This document shows positions 14,669 to 21,364 of a stretch of 21,364 bases of DNA, piece by piece (the first letter of the stretch is position 1; each line of letters starts with the position of its first letter). The notes below the pieces were generated by a model. That model was not told where the DNA came from. It saw nothing but the letters and a program-made list of their open reading frames with translations, and did no database searches. The stretch is from DATAYF01 sp036272735 (GTDB lineage Bacteria > Chloroflexota > Ktedonobacteria > Ktedonobacterales > Ktedonobacteraceae), in contig DATAYF010000186.1 of assembly GCA_036272735.1 (NCBI GenBank), positions 1 through 21,364 on the forward strand, given 5' to 3'. A program made the translations under genes and the position numbers.

Positions 14669-16498
14669 CTATACTTCAAGTTTATAACGGCGCTCAGCCA
14701 GCGCATACATGCGCTTCCATGCCAGGCGATTGATCACGACAACAAATGCCGCCATCAAAAGTGTTCCGGCCAATAGCACCGAGAAATCGCCAACGCCAGC
14801 AGCTTGCGCAATCTGTGCACCCAGCCCAGCAGTGACAACGGTGTGCCCATGAAACTGCACATATTCCGAAACGATACTTGCGTTCCAGGCTCCGCCACTG
14901 GCCGTAAGCAGGCCCGTCACCAGGTATGGAAAAATCGCCGGGAGAATCAGCGTGCGCCAGCGCCGCCAGCTTGTGATGCGGTAGACAGTGGTCGCCTCTT
15001 TTAGATCACTGGGAATCGCCATTGCTCCGGCGATCACATTAAATAGAATATACCACTGCGTGCCCAGCAACATCAGCACGACCGCCGCGCCAGACAAACC
15101 ACCCGGCAGCTTAATCAGTAACGGCAACAGCACCGGGAAAAAGGCCGTCGCCGGAATGGAAGCGATGACCTGCACGACCGGTTGCAGTCGACGCGACCAG
15201 CGTGCCGACATCCCAATCACGACCCCAACGGGCATCGTCCAGGCCGCTCCAATCAGTAGCGCCACCAGCGTGCGTATCCAGGTGGCAAAGGCCGCCAGCA
15301 ATAAGGTTCCCCAGGTGGGAATACTCACAGGTTGCAACAACAGCAGCATACGCCACAGCCCCCACAACACAAAAACACAGACCACCAGCGCGACGACAAT
15401 GCTCAACATTCGACGTACCGACCAACGTTTCTGTTCCGCTTGCTCCTGTACCACCGCGCTTGCGTTGGGCAAAGGCTGTAAACGATTGAGCAGCCGTGCC
15501 ACAACTCCACCAATAAGGTTGAATACATGCTTGCTGAGAAACGCGACGAGAGCCGAGCGGCGTAGCACGTTCAGCACCGGCGATTGTGGTGCATCGGCAT
15601 CGCTCCCTAGCTCCAATTTAAACTTGTCAGCCCACGCGACCAGGGGACGCCAGAAGAAAAAATCCAGCAGGATGATAAGGACGATCAGCGTCACAACACC
15701 GAGCAATAAAGCTCCTGTGTTGCCCTGATTCGAAGCAACTTGCAGATATGACCCAAGTCCGGGTAACTGGAACGAGTGCTTCCCTAATTGAAACTGCTCA
15801 GCCGCCATCAAAAAAAACCAGCCACCCGCCCAACTCATCATGCTATTCCAGATGAGACCAATCATGCCGGTTGGAACTTCCAACTTAAAGAAGCGCTGCC
15901 ATGGGCGCAAACGTGCAACCGTCGAGAACTCTGATAAGTCCGTTGGGAGTGTGCGCGCAGAATGATAAAAGCTAAAGGTCATATTCCATGCCTGGCTGGT
16001 GAAAATCAGCAGCACGCTTGCCAGTTCCAGGCCAACGTTTGAATGCGGAAAGGTCGCAACCAGCGCCAGGACTACAGCGGGCAGGAACGAAAGGATCGGG
16101 ATACTTTGCAGAATATCCAGGATGGGAACCATCACCATTTCGGCGCGCCGATTCGTTGCCGCGATATGTCCATAGACCAACGTAAATACCAACGCCAGCA
16201 GATAGCCCAGGATCATACGCAATAAGGAATATCCTGCGTAGAGGGGGAGCGCAACTGGTGAAAGATCAATATTAACGACGGGTGTTAGAGGAGCCGTCCA
16301 ACGTGCAGCAGAGGCCACAACAAAGCTAATAACGGCCAGCAGAATAAGCACAATAAGGATATCGATGCTGCCAAAATGCCGCTGCTCGTGCTCTTCGCCC
16401 TTGGGTGGGCGATTCGTTTTTGGGGCACGCGAAAAATGTGCGCCTCCCTGGAGCTGCTCACGCTCCTGGGCGCTATCGGGGACATAGATTTGAGCCAT
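14669..16498 (-). CDS. Fused double-domain ABC transporter permease, NitT/TauT type
   Basis: A 609-aa integral membrane protein with two binding-protein-dependent permease modules in tandem. Each has the EAA-type loop that docks on the ATPase: EFSTVARLRPWQRFFKLEVP in the first half and EATTVYRITSWRRWRTLILP in the second. A hydrophobic helix follows an N-terminal charged cytosolic segment of about 45 residues, and about five to six helices per half are visible. Normally two separate permeases of about 260 aa pair up, so one polypeptide can supply the whole channel. Between the halves is a linker with LLNRLQPLPNASAVVQEQAEQ. GGAGG lies 7 bases before the ATG. It is the first gene of a two-gene unit with the ATPase. 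No substrate-binding protein is encoded in the window, so the substrate (nitrate, sulfonate, bicarbonate, pyrimidine or other) cannot be told. Confidence 0.92.
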   Translation of the reverse strand: MAQIYVPDSAQEREQLQGGAHFSRAPKTNRPPKGEEHEQRHFGSIDILIVLILLAVISFVVASAARWTAPLTPVVNIDLSPVALPLYAGYSLLRMILGYLLALVFTLVYGHIAATNRRAEMVMVPILDILQSIPILSFLPAVVLALVATFPHSNVGLELASVLLIFTSQAWNMTFSFYHSARTLPTDLSEFSTVARLRPWQRFFKLEVPTGMIGLIWNSMMSWAGGWFFLMAAEQFQLGKHSFQLPGLGSYLQVASNQGNTGALLLGVVTLIVLIILLDFFFWRPLVAWADKFKLELGSDADAPQSPVLNVLRRSALVAFLSKHVFNLIGGVVARLLNRLQPLPNASAVVQEQAEQKRWSVRRMLSIVVALVVCVFVLWGLWRMLLLLQPVSIPTWGTLLLAAFATWIRTLVALLIGAAWTMPVGVVIGMSARWSRRLQPVVQVIASIPATAFFPVLLPLLIKLPGGLSGAAVVLMLLGTQWYILFNVIAGAMAIPSDLKEATTVYRITSWRRWRTLILPAIFPYLVTGLLTASGGAWNASIVSEYVQFHGHTVVTAGLGAQIAQAAGVGDFSVLLAGTLLMAAFVVVINRLAWKRMYALAERRYKLEV

Positions 16499-16726
16499 CC
16501 CTTAACCTCCATACTTCTGTTATTGTACAGGCAGCATAGAGGTAGGCATTCACAACACAGACGGCTATCTCATCAGGAGAATCTCATGCGTAGTATGTGC
16601 AGGAGTATCATCTCTATGGTCGGTACGTATTTCAAGGAATCATAACTTCTAGGGTCTGGGTCCATAGTAAAAAAAACACCTGCTTTCCGCACTGAAAAAG
16701 TAGAAGCAATGTTTGCTCCCTCATTG

Positions 16727-16756
16727 ACTATACTGCTTAGCATGCGCTCGTGTCAA
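16727..16756 (-). promoter_or_regulatory. Promoter of the ABC transporter operon
   Basis: On the minus strand, a perfect -35 TTGACA (16751-16756) is followed after 18 bases by TATAGT (16727-16732). The -35 lies in one arm of an inverted repeat whose other arm is at 16794-16802, which could let a regulator control it. Confidence 0.65.
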
Positions 16757-16815
16757 GATTTTTCCTGCCAGGTTCTTTAGTCGATGAAGAAACCTTGACA
16801 CGTTTTTGACATTTT

Positions 16816-16861
16816 TTGCAGTGCATACCTAGCAACTTGAGGAGATAGGTATGGACTGCAA
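16816..16861. terminator. Hairpin just after the membrane protein gene
   Basis: Arms 16816-16831 and 16846-16861 pair over 16 bases with one mismatch (core GCAGT-CATACCTA) around a 14-base loop. It begins 5 bases past the stop codon of the minus-strand gene 16867-17436, the place for a terminator. On that strand it is followed by A-rich rather than T-rich sequence, so the role is uncertain. Confidence 0.45.
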
Positions 16862-16866
16862 TTGCT

Positions 16867-17436
16867 TTACTTTGTGGCCCTGGCCTGGCTTTCTGCCTCT
16901 TCCATGATCATATCGTTTTGCTCCTCTTGTGCTTCCGCGAGGACCTGCTCACGAGTGGGAGCCAGGCGACGGAACAGCAAGTAGCCAGCGTAGAAACCGG
17001 CAGCCCACATCACCACGGTCAGGACCACGCCTAGCGGCACACTCTCCCACACCGTATACGATGTTTTGGCAAGCGCGCCCGTGACATCCTTGATGATACA
17101 GAAGAGCGGTACACCAACCAGCAGCAACCAGGCAAACCAGCGCCAGCGCCCTTGCCAGAAACGCCAGATCAGCAGGTAGGCGATACTTCCATAAACCAGC
17201 AATGGTGTGATATAAAAAGGCAATGGCAGATGAAAAACGAGATTGCTCAGGTTGTACTGCCAGATGTGGGTATAGTACGCCAATAGATCAACGACCGCGT
17301 TGACGACTGCAACCACCACGCCTCCCAGGAGTGAAGGTCCTAGTACGCTCTTGGGCGGATGGAGGCACAATATGAAACCCGCGTATACGATCACGATAAA
17401 GGGGAAGGCAAATGCCCAAAAGCTGATAATCTCCAT
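16867..17436 (-). CDS. Five-helix membrane protein of unknown function
   Basis: A 189-aa integral membrane protein that I do not recognise with certainty. Hydrophobic segments lie at about 5-25, 32-54, 68-92, 100-116 and 132-155, followed by a charged, Glu/Gln-rich cytosolic-type tail of about 30 residues. The segment YYTHIWQYNLSNLVFHLPLP between helices 2 and 3 is rich in aromatic residues and has His and Tyr/Trp; no enzyme motif is evident. The start is the ATG at 17436, with AAAGGAG 12 bases ahead. A longer frame reaching 17526 exists only because the upstream GC-rich repeat happens to be open. The gene diverges from nadE with repeat copy 2 between them and precedes the ABC operon by 368 bases on the same strand. 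It could be an uncharacterised sensor or accessory membrane protein. Confidence 0.8.
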   Translation of the reverse strand: MEIISFWAFAFPFIVIVYAGFILCLHPPKSVLGPSLLGGVVVAVVNAVVDLLAYYTHIWQYNLSNLVFHLPLPFYITPLLVYGSIAYLLIWRFWQGRWRWFAWLLLVGVPLFCIIKDVTGALAKTSYTVWESVPLGVVLTVVMWAAGFYAGYLLFRRLAPTREQVLAEAQEEQNDMIMEEAESQARATK

Positions 17437-17464
17437 GTGAGAGATATTCTCCTTTATTTGAAAC

Positions 17465-17554
17465 GCTGCCTGCGGCAGCGGGGAAGGGGGGGGTTTGGGG
17501 GCACAACCCCCCAAACCCCCAGCCAAGGGGTTGCACTCCTTGTATCCCCGCTTT
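17465..17554 (-). repeat. GC-rich three-hairpin dispersed repeat, copy 2 (inverted)
   Basis: Read on the minus strand it runs AAAGCGGGG, a CAAGG-CCCCTTG block, a G-rich/C-rich stem (TTTGGGGGG-type with CCCCCCAAA), then GCTGCC-gca-GGCAGC, in the same order and nearly the same length as copy 1 at 3931-4019. It occupies most of the 141 bases between the diverging membrane protein and nadE genes, displacing any obvious promoter. Confidence 0.75.
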
Positions 17555-17577
17555 CCACTTTAGCAGAAAGAGTTGTT

Positions 17578-19344
17578 ATGAATATCATACCGCTACGAGT
17601 CGCGCTTGCCCAGGTCAATATGACTGTTGGTGATCTGGATGGCAACGCACGTATCATCGTGACAAAAATGAGAGAGGCCCACGAAGCGGGCGCACATCTG
17701 GTCTGCTTCCCCGAACTCGCGCTGACTGGCTATCCGCCCGAGGATCTGCTGCTCAAACCCGGTTTTGTTGCTGCCAACCTGCGTAAGCTCGATGAAATTG
17801 TGCAGGCAAGCCGGAATTTCCCAGGTCTCACCAGCATCATTGGTTTCGTCGATAGCGATCACGACATTTTCAATGCCGCTGCGGTCGTCTACGAGGGCAA
17901 GCTTATAGGAGTGTACCACAAACACTACCTGCCCAACTACGGTGTTTTTGACGAGTTTCGCTATTTCCAGGCCGGAACCAAAGCGCCTATTTTCGATGTA
18001 CACGGCGTGCACGTGGGTATCAACATCTGCGAGGACATGTGGTATGCTACCGGTCCGCTCACCCAACAGGCCTTCGCTGGGGCCGAATTGGTCATCAATA
18101 TCAACGCCTCGCCCTTTTACGCCGGGAAAGACGCGGTGCACGAGGAGATGATCGCCACACGCGCCGCCGATAATGGCGTCATCATTGCCTACCTCAATCT
18201 GGTTGGTGGGCAGGACGAACTGGTCTTCGATGGTGGGAGCAGAGTATTCAACGAGCAGGGCATGCTCGTGGCCCGCGCCAGGCAGTTCGAGGAGGATATG
18301 TTGATCGTCGATCTGGATACCGCCTCGGTCTTCCGCTCGCGCCTGCACGATCCACGTCGTCGCCAGGCACTGCTCAATTTTGATCTCAAAGATACCCCCA
18401 TCGTTACCGTGGATGCCAGTCCGCTCTCCATGCCGAAGCATAACAATCATGTCGTGCTTGGTGCGCCGCAACGCGTCGAGCCACGTCTAAGCGAACTGCA
18501 CGAAATGTATTCCGCACTGGTCCTGGGCACCGGCGATTATGTGCGCAAAACGGGCTTCAAAAAGGTGGTGATCGGCCTCTCAGGCGGCATCGACTCGGCG
18601 CTCACCGCCGCGATTGCGGTCGACGCATTGGGACGCGAGAACGTGCTGGGTATCTTGATGCCTTCCGGCTATTCATCCGAAGGTAGTAAGTCCGACGCGC
18701 AAAAGCTGGCCGAAAACCTGGGCATCGAATATGCCACCATTCACATCGAAGAAACCTTCCGTACCTCGCTCAAGATGATGACGCCGGTGCTCGGCGAAGA
18801 GTACCCAGGCGTGGCGGCAGAGAATCTGCAAGCGCGTATTCGTGGCAATATCCTCATGACCATCTCGAACAAACTGGGTCCCATCGTGCTTACTACCGGC
18901 AACAAGTCCGAGATGGCAACGGGCTACAGCACGCTCTACGGCGATATGGCTGGTGGCTTCGCAGTGCTGAAGGACGTTTTGAAGACGCGGGTCTTCGAGC
19001 TGTGCCGGTATCGCAATAGCCTTGGAGATCGTCCCACGATTCCGCAAGAGATTATCGATAAGCCGCCTTCGGCCGAACTGCGTCCCGATCAAAAGGATGT
19101 CGATAGCCTGCCGCCATACGCGGAGCTGGACCCAATTCTCAAGGCATACGTGGAGGATGATCGTAGTTTCGAGGAGATGCTGGCGATGGGCTTTCAACGC
19201 GAGGTAGTGCAACGCGTTATGCACCTGGTCGATATCAGCGAATACAAACGCCGCCAGGCAGCACCGGGCGTCAAAATCACGCCACGCGCCTTTGGACGCG
19301 ACCGCCGCCTGCCCATTACCAATCGTTATCGCGATGAGGTGTAG
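17578..19344 (+). CDS. nadE: Glutamine-dependent NAD+ synthetase
   Basis: A 588-aa two-domain enzyme making NAD+ from deamido-NAD+, ATP and glutamine, the last step of NAD synthesis. The N-terminal nitrilase-type glutaminase domain (about 5-260) has the triad Glu46 (FPELALTGYPPEDLL), Lys115 (YHKHYLPNYGVFDE) and Cys151 (INICEDMWY); ammonia passes to the C-terminal synthetase domain. That domain carries the ATP-binding P-loop LSGGIDSA (334-341), GNKSE (441-445), the KPPSAELRPDQKDVDSLPPY segment (496-515) and an ITPRAFGRDRRLPITNRYR tail. All catalytic residues are present, so it is active by prediction. The ATG at 17578 starts the conserved sequence; the ribosome site (AGAAAGAG) is weak, and the open frame upstream lies in the repeat. 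Its stop codon directly abuts that of the convergent padR gene. Confidence 0.96.
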   Translation: MNIIPLRVALAQVNMTVGDLDGNARIIVTKMREAHEAGAHLVCFPELALTGYPPEDLLLKPGFVAANLRKLDEIVQASRNFPGLTSIIGFVDSDHDIFNAAAVVYEGKLIGVYHKHYLPNYGVFDEFRYFQAGTKAPIFDVHGVHVGINICEDMWYATGPLTQQAFAGAELVININASPFYAGKDAVHEEMIATRAADNGVIIAYLNLVGGQDELVFDGGSRVFNEQGMLVARARQFEEDMLIVDLDTASVFRSRLHDPRRRQALLNFDLKDTPIVTVDASPLSMPKHNNHVVLGAPQRVEPRLSELHEMYSALVLGTGDYVRKTGFKKVVIGLSGGIDSALTAAIAVDALGRENVLGILMPSGYSSEGSKSDAQKLAENLGIEYATIHIEETFRTSLKMMTPVLGEEYPGVAAENLQARIRGNILMTISNKLGPIVLTTGNKSEMATGYSTLYGDMAGGFAVLKDVLKTRVFELCRYRNSLGDRPTIPQEIIDKPPSAELRPDQKDVDSLPPYAELDPILKAYVEDDRSFEEMLAMGFQREVVQRVMHLVDISEYKRRQAAPGVKITPRAFGRDRRLPITNRYRDEV

Positions 19345-19995
19345 TTACAATTCTTCGTGTACCTGCTCGGCTGGTGACTCTTCATCATCAGCCGAGAGTT
19401 TCAGTGCTGCACTACGGCGCGCTTTCTGCAAAACCGCCAGCCACCTGGGGTCCTGCGCTGGAAGTTGTGCGGGACCTTCTAGCTGCGCAATGGTTTTCTC
19501 GATCCAGCGCAACTCTGCCTCCAGATGCATCTGGATGTAGGAGAGGACGATCTCCCCATATTCATCCACAAAAGAGATGCCATTGTTCTGCCAGGCATCG
19601 ATATAATGGAGCAAGTCTTGTGAAGCCGTGCGCCGCTCGCGCAACTGGTCGATCAATGCTCCACGGTCCGAACCGGTCGCGCCCCAGAACACTATTTTGA
19701 GCAGCAGTTCATCGTGCAGAGGAATGGGATAAACCGATGACTGCCCCAACCAGCGCATCAATTCCCGCCAACCCTCGGCCGTCAGTTCATATATTTTTTT
19801 GTGGCGACCATCAGCACTCACCTGCTGCGTTTCAATCAATCCCTCATGCTCCAGATGCTTGAGGCGCGGGTAGATGCTGCCAAAACTGAGCGCCGACAGC
19901 ATGCCCATCGCTCCTTTCTCGAACTCCGCTTTCATATCGTATCCTGAGCACGGAGCCAGGCTGATAATACCCAAAATACTATGATCTACCGACAT
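19345..19995 (-). CDS. PadR-family transcriptional regulator
   Basis: A 216-aa repressor-type regulator. The N-terminal winged helix (about 5-85) shows the PadR signature: ILGIISLAPCSGYDMKAEFE, then SFGSIYPRLKHLEHEGLI as recognition helix and DGRHKKIYELTAEGWREL as wing. The C-terminal part (about 90-190) is the helical dimerisation region of the longer PadR subfamily (with VirR/AphA-like proteins), predicted coiled-coil. PadR proteins usually bind their own promoter and that of a neighbouring transporter or enzyme gene and respond to phenolics, drugs or envelope stress. The CPBP gene diverges from it, which makes that gene a natural target. GGGGGA precedes the ATG. It has a strong promoter and a 110-base leader that contains repeat copy B. 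Family is secure; ligand unknown. Confidence 0.93.
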   Translation of the reverse strand: MSVDHSILGIISLAPCSGYDMKAEFEKGAMGMLSALSFGSIYPRLKHLEHEGLIETQQVSADGRHKKIYELTAEGWRELMRWLGQSSVYPIPLHDELLLKIVFWGATGSDRGALIDQLRERRTASQDLLHYIDAWQNNGISFVDEYGEIVLSYIQMHLEAELRWIEKTIAQLEGPAQLPAQDPRWLAVLQKARRSAALKLSADDEESPAEQVHEEL

Positions 19996-20040
19996 GCTAT
20001 TTCCCCCAACGACGCTATCGCAACTCGCGACTAAGCTCTT

Positions 20041-20104
20041 ATTCCGAACTCCAACGCCACTGGCGCGGCTAGCGCTACGCGCTTAGGGGTCCGGAGCGGT
20101 AGTA
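20041..20104. repeat. 64-bp dispersed palindromic repeat, copy B
   Basis: It aligns to copy A (11416-11479) without gaps, 53 of 64 positions identical. In the outer stem the pair A-T of copy A at element positions 9/49 is C-G here, a compensated change; T-G replaces A-T at 10/48, and there is one A/C mismatch at 7/51. The palindrome TAGCGCTA is kept. It lies in the leader of the padR transcript. Confidence 0.8.
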
Positions 20105-20114
20105 ATTAGCTGCT

Positions 20115-20144
20115 AGATTAGTGCTTCTCATGCCCATTTGTCAA
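20115..20144 (-). promoter_or_regulatory. Promoter of the padR gene
   Basis: On the minus strand TTGACA (20139-20144), 18 bases, then TAATCT (20115-20120). Transcription would start near 20108 and run through repeat copy B before the ATG at 19995. Confidence 0.6.
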
Positions 20145-20202
20145 GCCAGCACTCGATTATCTCTACTTATTTAGCATGCATGCAACAAGATCGAAGCATG
20201 CT

Positions 20203-20232
20203 TTAAGGATGCTATTACGCACCATCTATAAT
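20203..20232 (+). promoter_or_regulatory. Candidate promoter of the CPBP gene
   Basis: A perfect -10 TATAAT (20227-20232) has a poor -35 (TTAAGG at 20203-20208, 18-base spacing), which suggests dependence on a regulator. The perfect palindrome AAGCATGCTT (20195-20204) overlaps the -35 and an AGCATGCATGC run lies just upstream (about 20174-20184); both could be binding sites, perhaps for the divergent PadR protein. Confidence 0.4.
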
Positions 20233-20265
20233 AACGTTAGGACCATAGAAGAAAGGACTTGCCTT

Positions 20266-21093
20266 ATGAATACTATGAATAATAATATGTCGCCGCTCTA
20301 CTCACATTTGCCGCGTACAGAAGACATTCCAACAACCTTACCCTTCTCTCTCATTTATCCACCTGTTATGATAAAAAAGTTATGGAACAAGAAAGATATT
20401 GTTTTTATCCCACTTTTTAGTATATTTTTATGCGTTATATCTGTAGCTGGTTTGATGCTCGTCTCGCGTATGTTCCATCATAGAAGCACAAAAGAGGTCA
20501 GCATTACACTCAGTATTATTGGCTGCGTGATCGAATTTGTGGCGCTGACTGGCGGCATCTACGTGGTGGGTCTCAGATGTAAGCATCTGCGCTGGCAGGA
20601 TATTGGACTGCGCACACTCGCAAAACGATGGTATCCAGGAGTGATATTGCTCAGTCTCCTCGTTATTCCGCTTGGGACACTGGCGACCGTGCTCGTCCAG
20701 GCGATAGCACGCCAGCCGCGCACCGACCCACAGCTACCGGTATTGTTGCCACACGGCCTGACCTGGGCATCGGCGTTTGTGCTCGTACTACTGGTGGGCA
20801 TCGTCGTGCCTTTCGCGGAAGAACTGTTCTTCCGTGGCTTGCTGTATAAGTTCATACGCGAACGCTGGGGCTTCTGGGCGGCAACGATAATCAGTGCGCT
20901 CGTCTTCGGCGCGGCCCACCTGGACCTCGGCATAGGCGCAAGCGCGTTTGTGCTCGGTCTCGGCTGTGCGTTTGCCTACGAGCGGAGCCAGTCGCTGTGG
21001 TCTGCCGTAATTCTTCATGCCGTCAGCAATACCATGAAACTACTCATGATCTACCTTTTCATGGCGAGCAGCCTGCATATACCGTTGTTTTAG
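20266..21093 (+). CDS. CPBP-family intramembrane metalloprotease
   Basis: A 275-aa polytopic membrane protein of the CPBP (Rce1/Abi, CaaX-protease-like) family. After an N-terminal Asn-rich cytosolic stretch there are about seven to eight hydrophobic segments. The three family motifs are complete: EELFFRG (185-191), FGAAH (214-218) and HAVSN (251-255), giving the Glu pair and the His residues needed for catalysis. Bacterial members process or protect against peptides such as bacteriocins, or serve envelope roles; the substrate here is unknown. AGGA lies 9 bases before the chosen ATG; another in-frame start 30 codons upstream lacks this and would place the promoter inside the gene. The first 90 codons look clearly more A/T-rich than the remainder. 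It diverges from padR, a likely regulator. Confidence 0.9.
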   Translation: MNTMNNNMSPLYSHLPRTEDIPTTLPFSLIYPPVMIKKLWNKKDIVFIPLFSIFLCVISVAGLMLVSRMFHHRSTKEVSITLSIIGCVIEFVALTGGIYVVGLRCKHLRWQDIGLRTLAKRWYPGVILLSLLVIPLGTLATVLVQAIARQPRTDPQLPVLLPHGLTWASAFVLVLLVGIVVPFAEELFFRGLLYKFIRERWGFWAATIISALVFGAAHLDLGIGASAFVLGLGCAFAYERSQSLWSAVILHAVSNTMKLLMIYLFMASSLHIPLF

Positions 21094-21122
21094 CAGATGT
21101 GGGAAGGAAGCACGAAAGAGGC

Positions 21123-21152
21123 TTGCACCCAAAGGTTTGCTCTTGTTATACT
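21123..21152 (+). promoter_or_regulatory. Promoter ahead of the window-end unit
   Basis: TTGCAC (21123-21128), 18 bases, TATACT (21147-21152). It would start a transcript near 21159 that covers the small ORF and hairpin at 21197 onward. Confidence 0.5.
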
Positions 21153-21196
21153 GAGCCTGTAGAAAAGTTTGTTAATATACAAGCAGGAGAGAAATT

Positions 21197-21355
21197 ATGG
21201 GTGAGGGCATTTCTTACAGTCATCCGAGCGCGAAAGCCCCTGTGTTTCAACCAGGGGATGAAGCGCCGCTCCTTTTGTGGGAGGGACGGGAGACCCTGGA
21301 CCGCTTGAAATCGAGGGCAACGCTTGACACGTTCTCTTCGATTTGCTACCATTAG
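21197..21355 (+). CDS. Possible 52-aa small protein, or non-coding element
   Basis: An ATG at 21197 has GGAG 7 bases upstream and a promoter further up, and the frame stays open to a TAG at 21353. The product (MGEGISYSHPSAKAPVFQPG start) has no signal peptide, helix or family that I recognise. Against it, the first half coincides with a strong hairpin (21210-21258) and the end overlaps another promoter-like site, so the sequence may be an RNA or mobile-element end. Treat as tentative. Confidence 0.3.
   Translation: MGEGISYSHPSAKAPVFQPGDEAPLLLWEGRETLDRLKSRATLDTFSSICYH
21213..21252 (+). other. Hairpin resembling an IS200/IS605 right end or omega-RNA stem
   Basis: GCGC-gaaag-CCCCTG, a 9-base loop, then CAGGGG-atgaa-GCGC forms two stacked stems with an asymmetric internal loop. 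This layout is like the 3' stem of TnpB-associated omega-RNAs. No TnpB or TnpA coding sequence precedes it in the window, so it would be a solo end or remnant. Confidence 0.35.
21324..21352 (+). promoter_or_regulatory. Promoter-like site at the window edge
   Basis: A perfect -35 TTGACA (21324-21329), 17 bases, TACCAT (21347-21352). A gene beginning just beyond the window is likely; its start is not visible. Confidence 0.45.
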
Positions 21356-21364
21356 AACGGATAT

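Larger units (their letters stand above)
16499..16866. other. 368-base intergenic region upstream of the ABC operon
   Basis: It lies between the stop of the membrane protein gene and the permease start, both on minus. It holds the ABC promoter (16727-16756), a CGTGTCAAG/CTTGACACG inverted repeat (16749-16757 and 16794-16802) and a second hairpin (16816-16861). The predicted leader from about 16720 to the start at 16498 is about 220 bases, long enough for a regulatory RNA, but no known riboswitch pattern was recognised. No coding gene is supported. Confidence 0.5.

Noticed and set aside
16551..16600. Hammerhead-ribozyme-like core (CTGATGAG on the minus strand)
   Set aside because: No GAAA segment or matching stems at the right distance were found, so the motif is likely chance.
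17437..17577. N-terminal extensions of the membrane protein and of NadE through the intergenic repeat
   Set aside because: Both frames are open only because of the GC-rich repeat; the conserved sequences and better start sites begin after it.
21355..21364. Start of a LexA-type box (GAAC) at the window end
   Set aside because: The visible bases do not give the GTTC half at the needed distance and the window ends there.

Overview
The window looks like a chromosomal segment of a soil-type, filament-forming member of the Chloroflexota (Ktedonobacteria-like). This is an inference from the gene mix: a SqdX-like glycosyltransferase, an LCP protein with a huge Pro/Asn/Gln-rich N-terminus, lipoprotein beta-propellers, a soluble PknB-like kinase, a NitT/TauT-type ABC ATPase with a long C-terminal domain, a PadR regulator, and many palindromic intergenic repeats. 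No marker gene fixes the taxonomy. Most starts have a clear AGGAG-like ribosome site, and GTG and TTG starts are used. No rRNA, tRNA, CRISPR array or complete insertion sequence was seen.

Layout. Positions 1-1251: a minus-strand glycosyltransferase ending at a 30-bp perfect palindrome. Positions 1704-8238: an envelope-themed block with an LCP-family cell-wall ligase-like protein, a lipoprotein beta-propeller, a convergent GH3 (NagZ-like) lipoprotein, and a second propeller lipoprotein that is a clear paralogue of the first. Positions 8315-12344: a cytosolic Ser/Thr kinase, RidA, a full-length DnaA 16 bases after ridA, and a NagD-type HAD phosphatase, all on plus. Positions 12372-16498 (minus): a small WEY-motif protein, a hotdog thioesterase, and a two-gene ABC importer core (fused double permease, then ATPase) with its own promoter but no binding protein. 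Positions 16867-17436: a five-helix membrane protein of unknown function, divergent from glutamine-dependent NAD+ synthetase (17578-19344), whose stop codon abuts that of a convergent PadR regulator. Positions 20266-21093: a CPBP intramembrane protease. The last 170 bases hold two promoter-like sites, a small possible ORF, and a hairpin resembling the right end (omega-RNA part) of IS200/IS605 elements.

The most distinctive content is between genes. There are two dispersed repeat families with two copies each: a 64-bp palindromic element at 11416 and 20041, 53 of 64 positions identical with a compensated stem pair, and a ~90-bp GC-rich three-hairpin element at 3931 and, inverted, 17465. There are also two very long perfect palindromes (19-79; 6845-6919), a tandem array of three 29-bp palindrome-centred units ahead of the small WEY gene, and a 12-bp palindrome just after a -10 box. 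No new defence or biosynthetic system could be demonstrated. The best candidate for undescribed function is the envelope block of LCP, paired propeller lipoproteins and GH3 lipoprotein.
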